Positions 18,768 to 27,825 of a DNA stretch of 64,000 bases are shown one piece after another; the stretch's first letter is position 1; each line of letters opens with the position of its first letter. The notes under the pieces were generated by a model. The model had not been told where the DNA came from, made no database searches, and saw nothing but the letters and a program-made list of their open reading frames with translations. The position numbers and the translations under genes were made by a program. The DNA comes from Candidatus Heimdallarchaeota archaeon (GTDB lineage Archaea; Asgardarchaeota; Heimdallarchaeia; Hodarchaeales; Hodarchaeaceae): positions 422,309-486,308 of the forward strand of contig RDOB01000004.1 of NCBI GenBank assembly GCA_011364965.1. Direction: 5' to 3'.

Positions 18768-20018
18768 TTAGAAATATTTTAGAACCGAATTTGGGAACTT
18801 TTTCTTCCATTTCTGGAATTCTAAGCAGCAGGGATATAGAAGTATAAGTCCAAGAATCCAAACAATCAGAGTAATTTGGACTGAAAAACCTTTTACCAAA
18901 TTTGTAACCTCAGGAATAGCGGCATATAAGAGCAAATGCGTACAATAAAAATATAAGGCTGAAGATCCAAAAACTAGGATAGGTTTCACTAATTTCTGAA
19001 ATCTTAAGTCTTCCTCGAAATAAAAACCAAAAGCTAAAGCGAGACACATGCCCCCAAGTGTCCAGAGTAAAAATACCATTGAAGGGGGGTATTTGGACAT
19101 AAAAAAATAATTCTGAAAAGCAAAAGCATTATCAATCAGAACTCCTGTATCTTGCCAGATTGGGAAGTAATTAAAGGGAAATCCTTGAGTTGTACGAAGG
19201 ATGAAGAAGGATAACAGGAACGCTCCCCCAATGGTAAATAACTGTTTTGAAATAGTTCGATTTGAAATCGCATCTTGTTTTTGCTTTAATATCCACCGGC
19301 CTAAGACTATACCCATACCCATGACGCCTAGCCATGGATCAAGGGGATATAAGCCGTAAGGCCACACTGGATTATATGTCATGGCATTAAACCAATTTTT
19401 AAAAAATTCATTTTGAAAAAATCCCCCCAAATTTCCCATATTAAAAATTGAGAAACTAATAGGATGAGCACCTGGATTAAATATGGGGTTCCATATAAAT
19501 TCAGCAAAAATAGGTGATAAGAGAAGAAGAAGGGAGAAAAAAAGGATCACTTTTGTATTAAGTTTACGTATAAATGCAAAAAGGATGAAACCAACACCAA
19601 TGGCTGCAAGAACTCCGAAATATAAAAATCCAGCCTCAAATAGGGGAGCAATTAAGAGCCATTCAATCAGGAGAAGAATTACCCCCCGAATAATATAATG
19701 TTCTGTGATCTCCTTTTGGGAGAGTCCTTGCTCTAGTCTTCTTGATTCGAAAAATACCATTGAAGTACCAGCTAGACATATAAAAGTCGGAGCACACCAA
19801 TGGGATACAAATCGGATAAAGAATTGTAACAAATCAGGTAAAATAGGAGGACGACTAGCATAGTAGAATTCACCAAAGAGTCTTCCTGAATTCCAGTAAG
19901 TGGATGCATGATCAAGTGCCATTAAGACCATTGCTAATCCTCGTACAAGATCAATAGCAGCTATTCGTCCGATTAATTTCTCATATTTCGGAAAGGGAGA
20001 TTCACCTTCGACTGTCAT
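18768..20018 (-). CDS. HGSNAT/DUF1624-like membrane acyltransferase
   Basis: A 416-residue protein with about ten helices. The N-terminus RIAAIDLVRGLAMVLMALDH is the hallmark of DUF1624/heparan-alpha-glucosaminide N-acetyltransferase-like proteins, where the aspartate and histidine are catalytic candidates. A second conserved point is PLDPWLGVMGMGIVLGRWI. These proteins move an acetyl or acyl group across the membrane onto a sugar or other acceptor. It has no glycan gene beside it. The 12-residue N-terminal leader before RIAAID is plain polar sequence. Confidence 0.8.
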   Translation of the reverse strand: MTVEGESPFPKYEKLIGRIAAIDLVRGLAMVLMALDHASTYWNSGRLFGEFYYASRPPILPDLLQFFIRFVSHWCAPTFICLAGTSMVFFESRRLEQGLSQKEITEHYIIRGVILLLIEWLLIAPLFEAGFLYFGVLAAIGVGFILFAFIRKLNTKVILFFSLLLLLSPIFAEFIWNPIFNPGAHPISFSIFNMGNLGGFFQNEFFKNWFNAMTYNPVWPYGLYPLDPWLGVMGMGIVLGRWILKQKQDAISNRTISKQLFTIGGAFLLSFFILRTTQGFPFNYFPIWQDTGVLIDNAFAFQNYFFMSKYPPSMVFLLWTLGGMCLALAFGFYFEEDLRFQKLVKPILVFGSSALYFYCTHLLLYAAIPEVTNLVKGFSVQITLIVWILGLILLYPCCLEFQKWKKKFPNSVLKYF

Positions 20019-20214
20019 CCTACAAAGATCCTATGAATTTTTTCCTCAATGGCTCCTGATCTTCCTTTCTAATTCGTGATTGATTTAAATATATTGAATG
20101 TGGAAGAGAAAAAAGTGAATCAGGTGGATTAATTTTACTTACAGGAATAGAGGGGAAATTACCAGATAAATGTCAAGACAATTGCTTTCATTTTAATTAC
20201 TTATACCTACTTAT

Positions 20215-21206
20215 TCACTCAATACCAATCACTATTCGTCCTTTAGCATGGCCTGTTTCGTAATGGCGGTGTGCCTCAGATACTTTACTTAAAGGATAGA
20301 CTGTATCAATCACTGGTACAATTTTACCCTCCTCAATCCATTGACGAATTTGTTCCATAGCTGTGGCACTCTCATCTGCTGTTCCTGATTTTAATCTCTT
20401 AATCCCTGTAATCATATGGAAAAGAGACCTTGGATTAGTTACGGGATTATTGGAGACAAAGACTCCCGTTTCTGTAAGAATATTCTTACATTTCGACAGA
20501 TTAGATGCTCCTATGGTATCAAAAATTATATCATACTTGATTTCCCCCTTAGTGTAATCTTCCTTCGCATAATCTATAACAAAGTCTGCTCCAATGGATT
20601 TTACCATATCCATATTTGTAGGGCCACATACTCCAGTAACTTCCGCACCATATACATTTTTAGCCATTTGAACGGCAAAAGTTCCAATTCCTCCAGAAGC
20701 ACCAATAATTAAAACTTTATCCCCTTCTTTCGGGGTCGCTAGATCTCTAAACGCAATTAATGCCGGTGTAGAACCACCTGGGACTGCTGCAGCTTCTTGA
20801 AAGGTTAAATTTTTAGGTTTCTTTGCAAGAATATCTGAAGGAACACACAAATATTTCGCGTATGCCCCTCCAGTTTCGGAGAAACCATAAACCTGATCTC
20901 CGATTTTCCAATCGGTTATCTCTTCACCCACAGCTACAATTTCTCCAACAAATCCTAAGCCTGGAACTCTCATCCTTGGTTTTCTAATTCCAGTAAGCCC
21001 TATTCGCAAAAAGGAGTAGTAATCTGTCTCATCGGTGAGAAAATTGCTTTAGGAGCTTTACCGCTCCTATAAAGTATATCTCCTGTGTTAATTGATGAAC
21101 CATAGTTACGAATTAAGACTTCCCTATCTTTTGGACGTGGTTGTTCTATTTCTGCTAACTCAAGGACATTTGGTGACCCAAACTTTCTCTGTACAATTGC
21201 TTGCAT
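20215..21206 (-). pseudogene. Zinc-free quinone oxidoreductase/MDR dehydrogenase, frameshifted
   Basis: Medium-chain NAD(P)-dependent quinone oxidoreductase in two frames. The first part starts at ATG 21206 (MQAIVQRKFGSPNVLELAEI) and runs to about 21005. The second continues RIGLTGIRKPRMRVPGLGFV and includes the NADPH-binding loop GASGGIGTFAVQMAK. Joining them needs one extra T in the run TTTTT near 21009, giving an ordinary full-length protein of about 330 residues. This is either a real single-base loss or a sequencing slip in a homopolymer. It lies 13 bp after the HAAS membrane gene and so probably in the PadR operon. Confidence 0.85.
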
Positions 21207-21219
21207 CGTATAAGTATCC

Positions 21220-22269
21220 TTAACTAGCTGAAGAATGGTTTCCTTCCTCAAGCAATCCATAGAGCTTGATATTCCTGGAAATTGTACTGAAAATATCAAC
21301 AAGTCCCGCAAGAACTCCTAGTACCGCAAAAAATAGTAAAATGTTTTCCGATAATGGTAAAACTTCAAGAAGCAAGTGGAGATTTACCAAAACGTACAAA
21401 CTTAAACCCAAGTCCACCACCCCTCCAATAAGCAGGATAATATTCATGTTGAGATGGAATTTCATATCATCTGTTCTTATTTTCGCCAAATTAGTGATTC
21501 CAACAATTACTGAGACTATTCCCATGATAACCAATAATGTTTGCAATTCTACCGAAATACTGACAAGTTCGGTGCTAAAAGCTGACGGATCGGAACCAAC
21601 CAATCCAATGATAAATCCCACGATAATTCTGAACAGATTCAATAAATCAATTGGTAATATAATGATAATTAAACCAAAAAAGATACCTAATATCCCACTA
21701 AGTACAAATTCATCAGGTTTATAATACTGCGATTTAGGGTCTTCTTCCTTATCAGCTTTTTTATCCTCATCCAGCACCAGATCCTTCGGGAAATAACCTT
21801 CATCAGATAAACCAACGAAGATGGCTATTACCACCAGTATGAATGTAATTATAACAGGATAAGAGGTTGTTAGCGTATTAGCTACAGCCTGTTGAAGATT
21901 GTTAGGTTCAACAATAACTATTTGAACAATCATAATCAAACCGAATAAAATAGCAATAAGATACAAATTCACTTTCATATAAATGGACCATAATTCCTCC
22001 GAAATGAAATATTTGGGATTTCCCCGCTTTTTATAATTTCTTGCGATCTCTTTAGGATTCCCGAGGCGAGTGATCGCTTCTTGAACGCTGGCTGTATTGG
22101 GTTCTTCTGATCCAGCAATTTCTTGAGCGCTATCCCAGATATGGGAGCTAATTTCTAGCATAATATCGTCTAATTTTTCCTCATTGCTTTTGAGCCAATC
22201 TGGTAAATGTTTCTTAATTTCCTTGAGGAAATTCTCTACTAGTTTTTCGTTTTCTAATGTCATTTTCAA
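21220..22269 (-). CDS. HAAS-domain membrane protein, PadR partner
   Basis: A 349-residue protein. Residues about 8-85 form a HAAS-type helical domain (VENFLKEIKKHLPDWL, then ITRLGNPKEIARNYKKRGNP), normally found beside PadR regulators. Seven or so membrane helices follow. The set of a PadR gene directly followed by a HAAS-membrane protein is a well-known arrangement; the HAAS domain is thought to bind the regulator or its signal. It starts 11 bp after the PadR stop. Its last residues (NHSSAS) lie 13 bp before the oxidoreductase start, supporting a three-gene operon. Confidence 0.8.
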   Translation of the reverse strand: MKMTLENEKLVENFLKEIKKHLPDWLKSNEEKLDDIMLEISSHIWDSAQEIAGSEEPNTASVQEAITRLGNPKEIARNYKKRGNPKYFISEELWSIYMKVNLYLIAILFGLIMIVQIVIVEPNNLQQAVANTLTTSYPVIITFILVVIAIFVGLSDEGYFPKDLVLDEDKKADKEEDPKSQYYKPDEFVLSGILGIFFGLIIIILPIDLLNLFRIIVGFIIGLVGSDPSAFSTELVSISVELQTLLVIMGIVSVIVGITNLAKIRTDDMKFHLNMNIILLIGGVVDLGLSLYVLVNLHLLLEVLPLSENILLFFAVLGVLAGLVDIFSTISRNIKLYGLLEEGNHSSAS

Positions 22270-22280
22270 TTCTCCTAATG

Positions 22281-22817
22281 TTAAGTACTTAGCTTAAATC
22301 CACAAATTTCACAGTATTGAGCATCTTTCTCCGAATACTCAATTCTAGTCTTACAGTTCTGGCAAAAAATATATTTTTCATCATTCAAGATGATTTGGAA
22401 ATCAGTTATCGCTGAGATTGCTTCAAGTAGTTTGAGGAAAAACCCCTCTAAATGGGACAACACTCTTGCACCTTCCTCTGTAAGATAGTAATATTTTCTA
22501 GGGCGATCTCCCTCAATATGTTTATATGATTGAACTAAAGAAAGCTCACTATTTTTTGATTGCCATTTCTCAAGATTTCTCAATAGTGGATAGAGAGTGC
22601 CTTCTTTAATAATCAACATATCATTTGTTAACTCCTTGAGATCTTTGAGGAGTTGATATCCATACACCCCAGTTTTTCCATGTTTTTTAACTACCTTAAG
22701 AATACAGATCTTACCTATTCCGCGTAATAGATCACTTTCAAAGTTTTCCAAAAATTTACGATGAGCTTCAGACTCTATTACGGTAGATAAGTCGTTACCT
22801 TTGATGTTATTAATCAA
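22281..22817 (-). CDS. PadR-family regulator with C-terminal zinc ribbon
   Basis: A 178-residue winged-helix repressor. The PadR core is LRGIGKICILKVVKKHGKTG, then YGYQLLKDL, the recognition region IIKEGTLYPLLRNLEKW, and a wing GDRPRKYYYLTEEGARVL. After a dimerising helix it adds a zinc ribbon CQNCKTRIEYSEKDAQYCEIC at about 155-175, which is unusual for bacterial PadR but common in archaeal regulators. It heads the HAAS/oxidoreductase operon and is likely autoregulated through the palindromes just upstream. Confidence 0.9.
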   Translation of the reverse strand: MINNIKGNDLSTVIESEAHRKFLENFESDLLRGIGKICILKVVKKHGKTGVYGYQLLKDLKELTNDMLIIKEGTLYPLLRNLEKWQSKNSELSLVQSYKHIEGDRPRKYYYLTEEGARVLSHLEGFFLKLLEAISAITDFQIILNDEKYIFCQNCKTRIEYSEKDAQYCEICGFKLST

Positions 22818-22819
22818 AA

Positions 22820-22866
22820 TGTATCACCTACAATACTGTATTTACAATTATACTGTATCTGATACA
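22820..22866. promoter_or_regulatory. Candidate PadR operator array
   Basis: Three related sites lie directly before the PadR start. They are a half-site TGTATC at 22820, the near-palindrome TGTATTTACA at 22837-22846, and the perfect palindrome TGTATC-T-GATACA at 22854-22866. PadR proteins usually bind such dyads over their own promoter. Binding is inferred. Confidence 0.55.
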
Positions 22867-22964
22867 ATACTATATTACATATTTATACTTTTGCATTTCG
22901 TCATTAAGTGCTTTTCTAACGAAGCACCCCTCGGATTCTAAACCAGATGTTGTGAACACCTATT

Positions 22965-23018
22965 CTGTGGCTTCTCTATCTAACGAGGGTTGCTACAAAA
23001 AAATCTCGGTTTCCCCAC
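22965..23018 (-). repeat. Weak copy of dispersed decayed coding segment
   Basis: GGCTTCTCTATCTAACGAGG and the following 35 bp resemble the core of the dispersed family (GCTTCTAT...CTATC...CGAGGG...TTTCCAC). It is the most diverged copy found. The rest of 22867-23178 shows nothing. Confidence 0.35.
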
Positions 23019-23178
23019 TATTCGGAAAGGATCTACCTTAATATTCACCTGTCGGTTAATCTGAAAAATTTCAAGTTAAGAAAACAATTAATGATGCTAA
23101 AAAAAGAATATTTTAAAGAAAATAATGATAAATGATAGAAAAACCACAAATCCTGACATTTGGTTAACGTTCTGTCAG

Positions 23179-24129
23179 TCAACAGTGGTTCTGAGGTTTT
23201 CTTTGAATATACCTCAAGAAGAGGTTATGAAGATGTTGCAAACCATGAGATTCAAGAGTAACCATTGTTAAAAGGACAAAAGCACTTCCAATAAGAATCC
23301 AAGCAGAATAAGTTATTCTTAAAAAGACTATTTCATAAGAAAAGGGCACGAGGATCTGTAAGAGTAAATAGAATGCAGTATTAACTGCTCCCATTTTAGA
23401 TAAGGCATATTGGTACAATCCAAATGTGATAATTGATCCAAAAATCCCTAGAAAGAGGAAAATAGGAAGAACATTTAATATGATGTCAGTCGGAGGTGGG
23501 GCTAAAAAAAAGGATAATACAAAGAGAGGGAGAAATGTATAGATAAGACTTGCATAGAGAAAACTGAGATAATCAAAGGTACCAGTCTGTAATCGCATAT
23601 CAGTCATAAATTTATCAGTTAATACTATATTTAATCCCCAAGAAACAGCTGCAACCAACAAGTATAATGTGCCAATACTGGTGATATTTGAAAAATTATT
23701 CCAGTCACCATTATATGAAATAAAAAACATTCCCACTAATGCTAAAAATGCAAGGAAGATTATTTCTTTAGAAAGGTTGCTGTGCTTAAGTTTCCAAGTC
23801 ATAAAAGGCACCATCATAACATAACTGGTAGATAACAGAGTAGCTAACCCCGCAGTGGTTAAATTTTGGCCAATGGTGGATGATAAATACCCCATAGATA
23901 TCAAAAATCCAATAACCATAATAGTAGGAGTTTTTAAATAAAGAAGTCCATTTCTATGTTGTATTTTAGGAATAAACACGCTCATGACTAAAACAGCAAT
24001 ACCAAAACGCATGGTCATGATGAATAATGGGGTACAAGAATCTAAGGCTACACCCACGAAAATGGGTGCAACCCCCCAAAGAAAGGAACTAGTAAGCATG
24101 GCTAATTGAGCACGAGTCATAAATGGCAT
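23179..24129 (-). CDS. EamA/DMT-family transporter
   Basis: A 316-residue protein with ten membrane helices in two five-helix halves, as in drug/metabolite exporters of the EamA family. The first half starts RAQLAMLTSSFLWGVAPIFV; the second half begins with LYLLVAAVSWGLNIVLTDKF, repeating the SxxWG pattern. It likely exports a small metabolite or amino acid. It stands alone, with the divergent strand empty of convincing genes. Confidence 0.9.
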   Translation of the reverse strand: MPFMTRAQLAMLTSSFLWGVAPIFVGVALDSCTPLFIMTMRFGIAVLVMSVFIPKIQHRNGLLYLKTPTIMVIGFLISMGYLSSTIGQNLTTAGLATLLSTSYVMMVPFMTWKLKHSNLSKEIIFLAFLALVGMFFISYNGDWNNFSNITSIGTLYLLVAAVSWGLNIVLTDKFMTDMRLQTGTFDYLSFLYASLIYTFLPLFVLSFFLAPPPTDIILNVLPIFLFLGIFGSIITFGLYQYALSKMGAVNTAFYLLLQILVPFSYEIVFLRITYSAWILIGSAFVLLTMVTLESHGLQHLHNLFLRYIQRKPQNHC

Positions 24130-24414
24130 AATAATAACAAAGGAAAAAAAGTATTAGTATTTATACCAATGCTTCTGCCAATCTCAAGCTTGAACATGGT
24201 TAACTTATTTGCTAATACACTAAAACGAAAACTCTTATTCAAGAAGATCCTTACTGCGATCAGAGTTTTTAAAAAAAAGATAGGACGAGCTAATTGGTTA
24301 GCAACAAAGACAACTGAATACCTAGTTAATCGAAACAATTCGTACCTTAAAGAAAGGTAATTCTGGGTTAAACTGGCAATATAGAGAAAATAATTTTATT
24401 AAAACAGAAGTATA

Positions 24415-24567
24415 ATGAAATATAATGTGATCAGAATGGATGAAAATGACATATTACTCGCTGGATTTAAAGGAAATCTTCTTGAAGGAATTTTGGCCGT
24501 AATTGGTGCTTTCATTCTTGAATTTGTAATGAATTCATCAGTTACTTATCACCAGAGAAATCAATAA
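24415..24567 (+). CDS. Possible 50-residue membrane peptide
   Basis: A short frame with one hydrophobic helix: MKYNVIRMDENDILLAGFKG, then NLLEGILAVIGAFILEFVMN and a polar tail. It starts at an ATG inside the 24130-24729 gap, where nothing else convincing is seen. No ribosome site or homologue is recognised, so it may be chance. Confidence 0.3.
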   Translation: MKYNVIRMDENDILLAGFKGNLLEGILAVIGAFILEFVMNSSVTYHQRNQ

Positions 24568-24729
24568 TATTTAATTATATTTCGGATGAGAGAAAGAGGA
24601 ACAGGGACTTATTTTAAATGTGGAATCAGCAATATGTGTCATAATTACCTCGTCAGATGTGAAACTAGAACTTATGCATTTTCCCTATGGTTACCCCTCC
24701 TGTGGAGAGATAATATCTTTATACACTAT

Positions 24730-25131
24730 TCAGGGAAACAAGGGAACTAAATAGAATTGATAGACGGCCTGCGCGAGGATCGCACAAATTATTGCAATGC
24801 TAAAACTGGACAGGGTTCCAATAAGGTAATACTCAGCAAAATCCTGTTTTTCAAGTTGTTTAAATCGAGCCATGGATTTGGCAGCTAAAACAAAAGAAAT
24901 AGCACTATACTGATTTAGCAGGCCGAGTGTGAGGATGATGGTTCGTTCTAAAATCCCAACAATAATCCCTGCTCCATGTATTCCCTCAGTTGGAGTTACA
25001 GATTCTGATTTTTTGTTGGTTCGTAAAACCTTCAAAATTAAACCTACGACTAATATACCCCCCCCAACCACAATTAGATAAACTCCCAGTAAATAAATTG
25101 CCACTATTTCTATTGGTACCATACGGTTCAC
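24730..25131 (-). CDS. DUF3307-associated C-terminal membrane protein
   Basis: A 133-residue protein with three to four membrane helices. Its second half (GILERTIILTLGLLNQYSAI, then FVLAAKSMARF and AEYYLIGTLSSFSIAI) matches the C-terminal region of DUF3307 membrane proteins. The DUF3307 domain itself is absent and replaced by a short N-terminal helix. DUF3307 genes are commonly found beside satD, and here the remains of a satD gene end 12 bp upstream on the same strand. The start is GTG at 25131. The function of the pair is unknown; a membrane effector or channel controlled by SatD is one possibility. Confidence 0.6.
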   Translation of the reverse strand: MNRMVPIEIVAIYLLGVYLIVVGGGILVVGLILKVLRTNKKSESVTPTEGIHGAGIIVGILERTIILTLGLLNQYSAISFVLAAKSMARFKQLEKQDFAEYYLIGTLSSFSIAIICAILAQAVYQFYLVPLFP

Positions 25132-25143
25132 ACTGTTGGATGT

Positions 25144-25467
25144 TTAATAGGGATATACAAGATGATTCAAGGTATGAATCCCCATTGAAGCAGACTCCCA
25201 TTGTGCACTTTTAAGAATATTGTAAACGGCCTGTTTAGTAATGAATTTTTCAGCTGTCGATTTGAGCAGTTCCCCAATTTTTTCATAGGTAAGACCCTGA
25301 CGTCTATGCTGGATCACTTCCCTCTGTCTTTCAGTTCAGCTAGACTTGATGGTTTCAAGCAAAATCCAACTAGTATTGACAAGAAGATCAAATTGAGTCG
25401 AAGTGGATTGTACCAAAAGAACATAATTATTCTCTTTAGCATATTGTGTAAGGTTTATATTAGTCAA
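25144..25467 (-). pseudogene. Remnant of a second satD gene
   Basis: The minus strand reads as the C-terminal half of a SatD protein: YAKENNYVLLVQSTSTQFDL, then TERQREVIQHRRQGLTYEKI and KQAVYNILKSAQW. This aligns with residues about 105-186 of the intact SatD-Mrr protein next door, including its helix-turn-helix. A TGA at 25336-25338 sits exactly where that protein has W146 in QWTNTQREV, so a TGG-to-TGA change is likely. The N-terminal catalytic-like part is gone and its place is taken by the divergent gene. It ends 12 bp before the membrane gene it once preceded. Confidence 0.75.
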
Positions 25468-25575
25468 TTAAATTCGATTGACTTGGCGAGAAATTTCTAA
25501 TAAAATGACATTTCCAGTTTAAAAAATTATTTACAGTCAAGAAATATGATATTATATATACAATACGAACAAGTC

Positions 25576-25611
25576 AATATTTAAATATTTACTAACGAAA
25601 AAAATATAAAA
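25576..25611 (+). promoter_or_regulatory. Promoter region of the SatD-Mrr gene
   Basis: A perfect 14-bp palindrome AATATTTAAATATT (25576-25589) is followed by a TATA-like AAAATATAAA at 25601-25610. This is about 40-50 bp before the GTG start, a normal archaeal spacing for a short leader. The palindrome could be an operator. Confidence 0.4.
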
Positions 25612-25649
25612 GATGCTTCTTTCAAAAGAATCAGTGGATGTGAGAATTA

Positions 25650-26621
25650 GTGTATATTATCATGACAGGCGATATCGTGAAATCAAGGAAAATTAAAAAT
25701 CGAGTTGACGCACAACATCAATTGAAAAAGACTCTACAAACAATTAATCAAGAATACAAATTGCAATTAGAAGCCCCGTTTGTAATTGTTTGGGGAGATT
25801 CGTTTCAAGGGGCAATTAAATCATTCAAATACACCTATGAAATATTAGAATCGATTTCTGAGCTTTTTCCGTATAAATTTCGATGTGGAATCGGAATCGG
25901 GGATATTTCAACCAGTTTTTCTACTAATGTATTAGAAATCGATGGTGAAGCGTTATTTAATTCAAGATTTTCTTTAAAAGTGGCTACAGTATATAAGCTT
26001 GATTTCTGGATTCATTCTCCGAATATGGCATTCAATAAAACCTTGAACACGTTATTCTTATTACTGTATACATTAACTAAACAATGGACGAATACTCAAC
26101 GAGAAGTAATTGATCAACGAAAAAAGCAATTAACATATCAAGAGATCGGAGAACTACGAGGTGTTTCTAAGCAGGCGATTAATAATATTTTACGAAGCGC
26201 GAAGTGGCCTCAAATAGAATTGGCAAAACGATTACTTAGGTCAATAGATATCAATGATTTCAAAGATTCTAAGACAAATCTAGAAGAATTAATCTCTACC
26301 TCTTCCTTAGATTGGGACGAAACAAAAGAAATGAATGGTTTTGAATTTCATAATTGGTTAAGCGAAAAATTCGATATTCTCATGCTATCGACAACTCGTG
26401 ATGGTGGATTAGATGGTATTCTTAGTACGGGTATTCCATGCCAAGTAAAGAAGGGGCATGTGGGACCGAAATCAGTTAGAGATTTTGCGTCTGTATTAAA
26501 TGATTTAGAATCAAAAAAGGGGATTATTTTTGGAAAATCATTTTCAGAGGAGGCTAGAAAATATTCTGTTTTTAAATTAAAGGATCAAGGTATAGAGATC
26601 AAGCTAATTGAATTTCAATAA
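25650..26621 (+). CDS. SatD-family protein fused to Mrr-type restriction endonuclease domain
   Basis: A 323-residue three-part protein. Residues 1-140 are SatD: MTGDIVKSRK with D8, VIVWGDSFQGA with D50, FRCGIGIGDIS and IDGEALFNSR. The layout (first-strand Asp, GD hairpin, R.GIGxG, DGxA..SR) resembles class III nucleotidyl cyclases and keeps both presumed metal aspartates; that likeness is my inference. Residues 147-186 are a sigma-region-4-like helix-turn-helix (LTYQEIGELRGVSKQAINNI). Residues 228-323 are an Mrr-type nuclease: FEFHNW, DGGLDG with D251/D255, CQVKKG with Q265 and K267, then EARKYSVF, all catalytic residues intact. The GTG start at 25650 is needed to keep the first strand. It is divergent from a dead satD and its membrane partner. 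Role unknown; defence or damage response is plausible. Confidence 0.8.
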   Translation: MYIIMTGDIVKSRKIKNRVDAQHQLKKTLQTINQEYKLQLEAPFVIVWGDSFQGAIKSFKYTYEILESISELFPYKFRCGIGIGDISTSFSTNVLEIDGEALFNSRFSLKVATVYKLDFWIHSPNMAFNKTLNTLFLLLYTLTKQWTNTQREVIDQRKKQLTYQEIGELRGVSKQAINNILRSAKWPQIELAKRLLRSIDINDFKDSKTNLEELISTSSLDWDETKEMNGFEFHNWLSEKFDILMLSTTRDGGLDGILSTGIPCQVKKGHVGPKSVRDFASVLNDLESKKGIIFGKSFSEEARKYSVFKLKDQGIEIKLIEFQ

Positions 26622-26877
26622 TGAGTAGTTTTGATAGATAAATCAACTGAATAAAGTTAACGTCTTACCATATAATTAGGTGAGAAGTTCGAGGATTAAT
26701 ACATCTAAAAAGGAGGGAGAAAAATAGAGAAGGAAAGAAGAAGAATTATAATACCTAATAGGTAGAAAAATCCCATTAATGGCTGAAAGAACCCCAACCA
26801 GCGTAAATAATTGTTTATCCCGATTTCTATCTGAGGTAAATTTTGCACCAAGTTGTTAAGAAATTCTTGAACAAGGA

Positions 26878-27456
26878 TTAAAAATGAATAATGAATTCAC
26901 AGGTCTTAGCTCCTGAAATAATGGATTGAACCAATTCGATATCGACCGATTGGTAAAGCGCAGTTTCAAACAATTGTTTATACCAGCCAATAGAGCAATA
27001 ACAATAGGTCTTGGTTAAAAATTTCTCCTCTGTCTGTTTAACCTGGCCACAGTAACATTTGTTGTAGCCACCAGTAATCGTATGCGCATCTTTAAGGAGT
27101 AATCGGCCACCCCCTATTCCATTCTTGTTCAATTTCTCAAGAAATTCAGGAATGTTGTTAGATTCTCCCATGAGAGTTTTAACTCGTTTTCGAGTAGTTG
27201 TCCCACAACACATTCGTCCACACGATTCCATGATTTTTTGGCCATTCTCGGCTCCAAGTTCGATTTCCAATCGTTTAATAGCGCCTTTAATCCAGCTAGC
27301 TTTGATACGATTATTAGAGGTCGAGGTATATACGTGGGCATCTTTCATAATGCGAAATACAACAGTGTTAGACGTTTCTTGTTGCAGGATTTTCGCGAAG
27401 CGACCAATTCTGCCTGTTTTAGGGAGTTGACTGAATTCTTGGGTTTTTGGGGACAT
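26878..27456 (-). CDS. Cysteine-rich DUF6144-like protein
   Basis: A 192-residue soluble protein with ordered cysteines: SCGRMCCGTTTRKRV near residue 80, YNKCYCGQV near 131, TYCYCSIGWYKQLFE near 151, and a final SGAKTCEFIIHF. This pattern matches what I recall of DUF6144 and of the related ligand-binding tail seen in V4R/ATC-hydrolase-like proteins; the exact family is uncertain. Such proteins may bind metal or a hydrophobic ligand. It stands alone. The 256-bp gap before it holds a hydrophobic minus-strand frame without a proper start. Confidence 0.5.
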   Translation of the reverse strand: MSPKTQEFSQLPKTGRIGRFAKILQQETSNTVVFRIMKDAHVYTSTSNNRIKASWIKGAIKRLEIELGAENGQKIMESCGRMCCGTTTRKRVKTLMGESNNIPEFLEKLNKNGIGGGRLLLKDAHTITGGYNKCYCGQVKQTEEKFLTKTYCYCSIGWYKQLFETALYQSVDIELVQSIISGAKTCEFIIHF

Positions 27457-27511
27457 CAGATGATCACTTACAAACCGGTTTCAATTACCACAGCACTAAT
27501 ACATTTCAGTT

Positions 27512-27825
27512 CTATATAATATTTTCTTGAAGTTCTGGATTCGAATTTTTTTTCCTAAATGGGGAAATGATAAGCTTATAGAAAAGAAAAAACCAGACTG
27601 AGAGAATAATAGGATTTAGGGAGCATTGCCAATCGTTAAGGAGTAAATGAGGAAGATCCTGAGAATATTCTGGTACCCAAATCCCAGCGATATAAGGGAT
27701 TGCAGAGATAAAGAAGACTGATCAAGCAAAGAAAAGCAAGGGGATGACGATAAATGCTCCAACATCCCAGTAGGATGAACGCGCATAGTAGAATAAGAGA
27801 TCATTAACATAAAATTAGCCATTTA
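27512..27825 (-). pseudogene. Probable remnant of a membrane protein
   Basis: In one minus-strand frame the gap reads as membrane protein: YYARSSYWDVGAFIVIPLLF, then SVFFISAIPYIAGIWVPEYS and LSVWFFLFYKLIISPF. A TGA interrupts it and no start remains. The family is not recognised. The ORF called in another frame of the same stretch has no such pattern. Confidence 0.35.

Noticed and set aside
24106..24360. 84-codon plus-strand frame overlapping the EamA gene start
   Set aside because: It overlaps the promoter and N-terminus of a clear transporter gene and is lysine-rich as expected of random AT-rich DNA.
25201..25500. 99-codon plus-strand frame
   Set aside because: It is the antisense of the satD remnant, which has recognisable SatD sequence on the minus strand.
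26705..26880. Hydrophobic minus-strand frame (LPQIEIGINNYLRWLGFFQP and a helix)
   Set aside because: No start codon except an internal TTG, and the frame runs straight out of the preceding gene; could be a fragment but cannot be supported.
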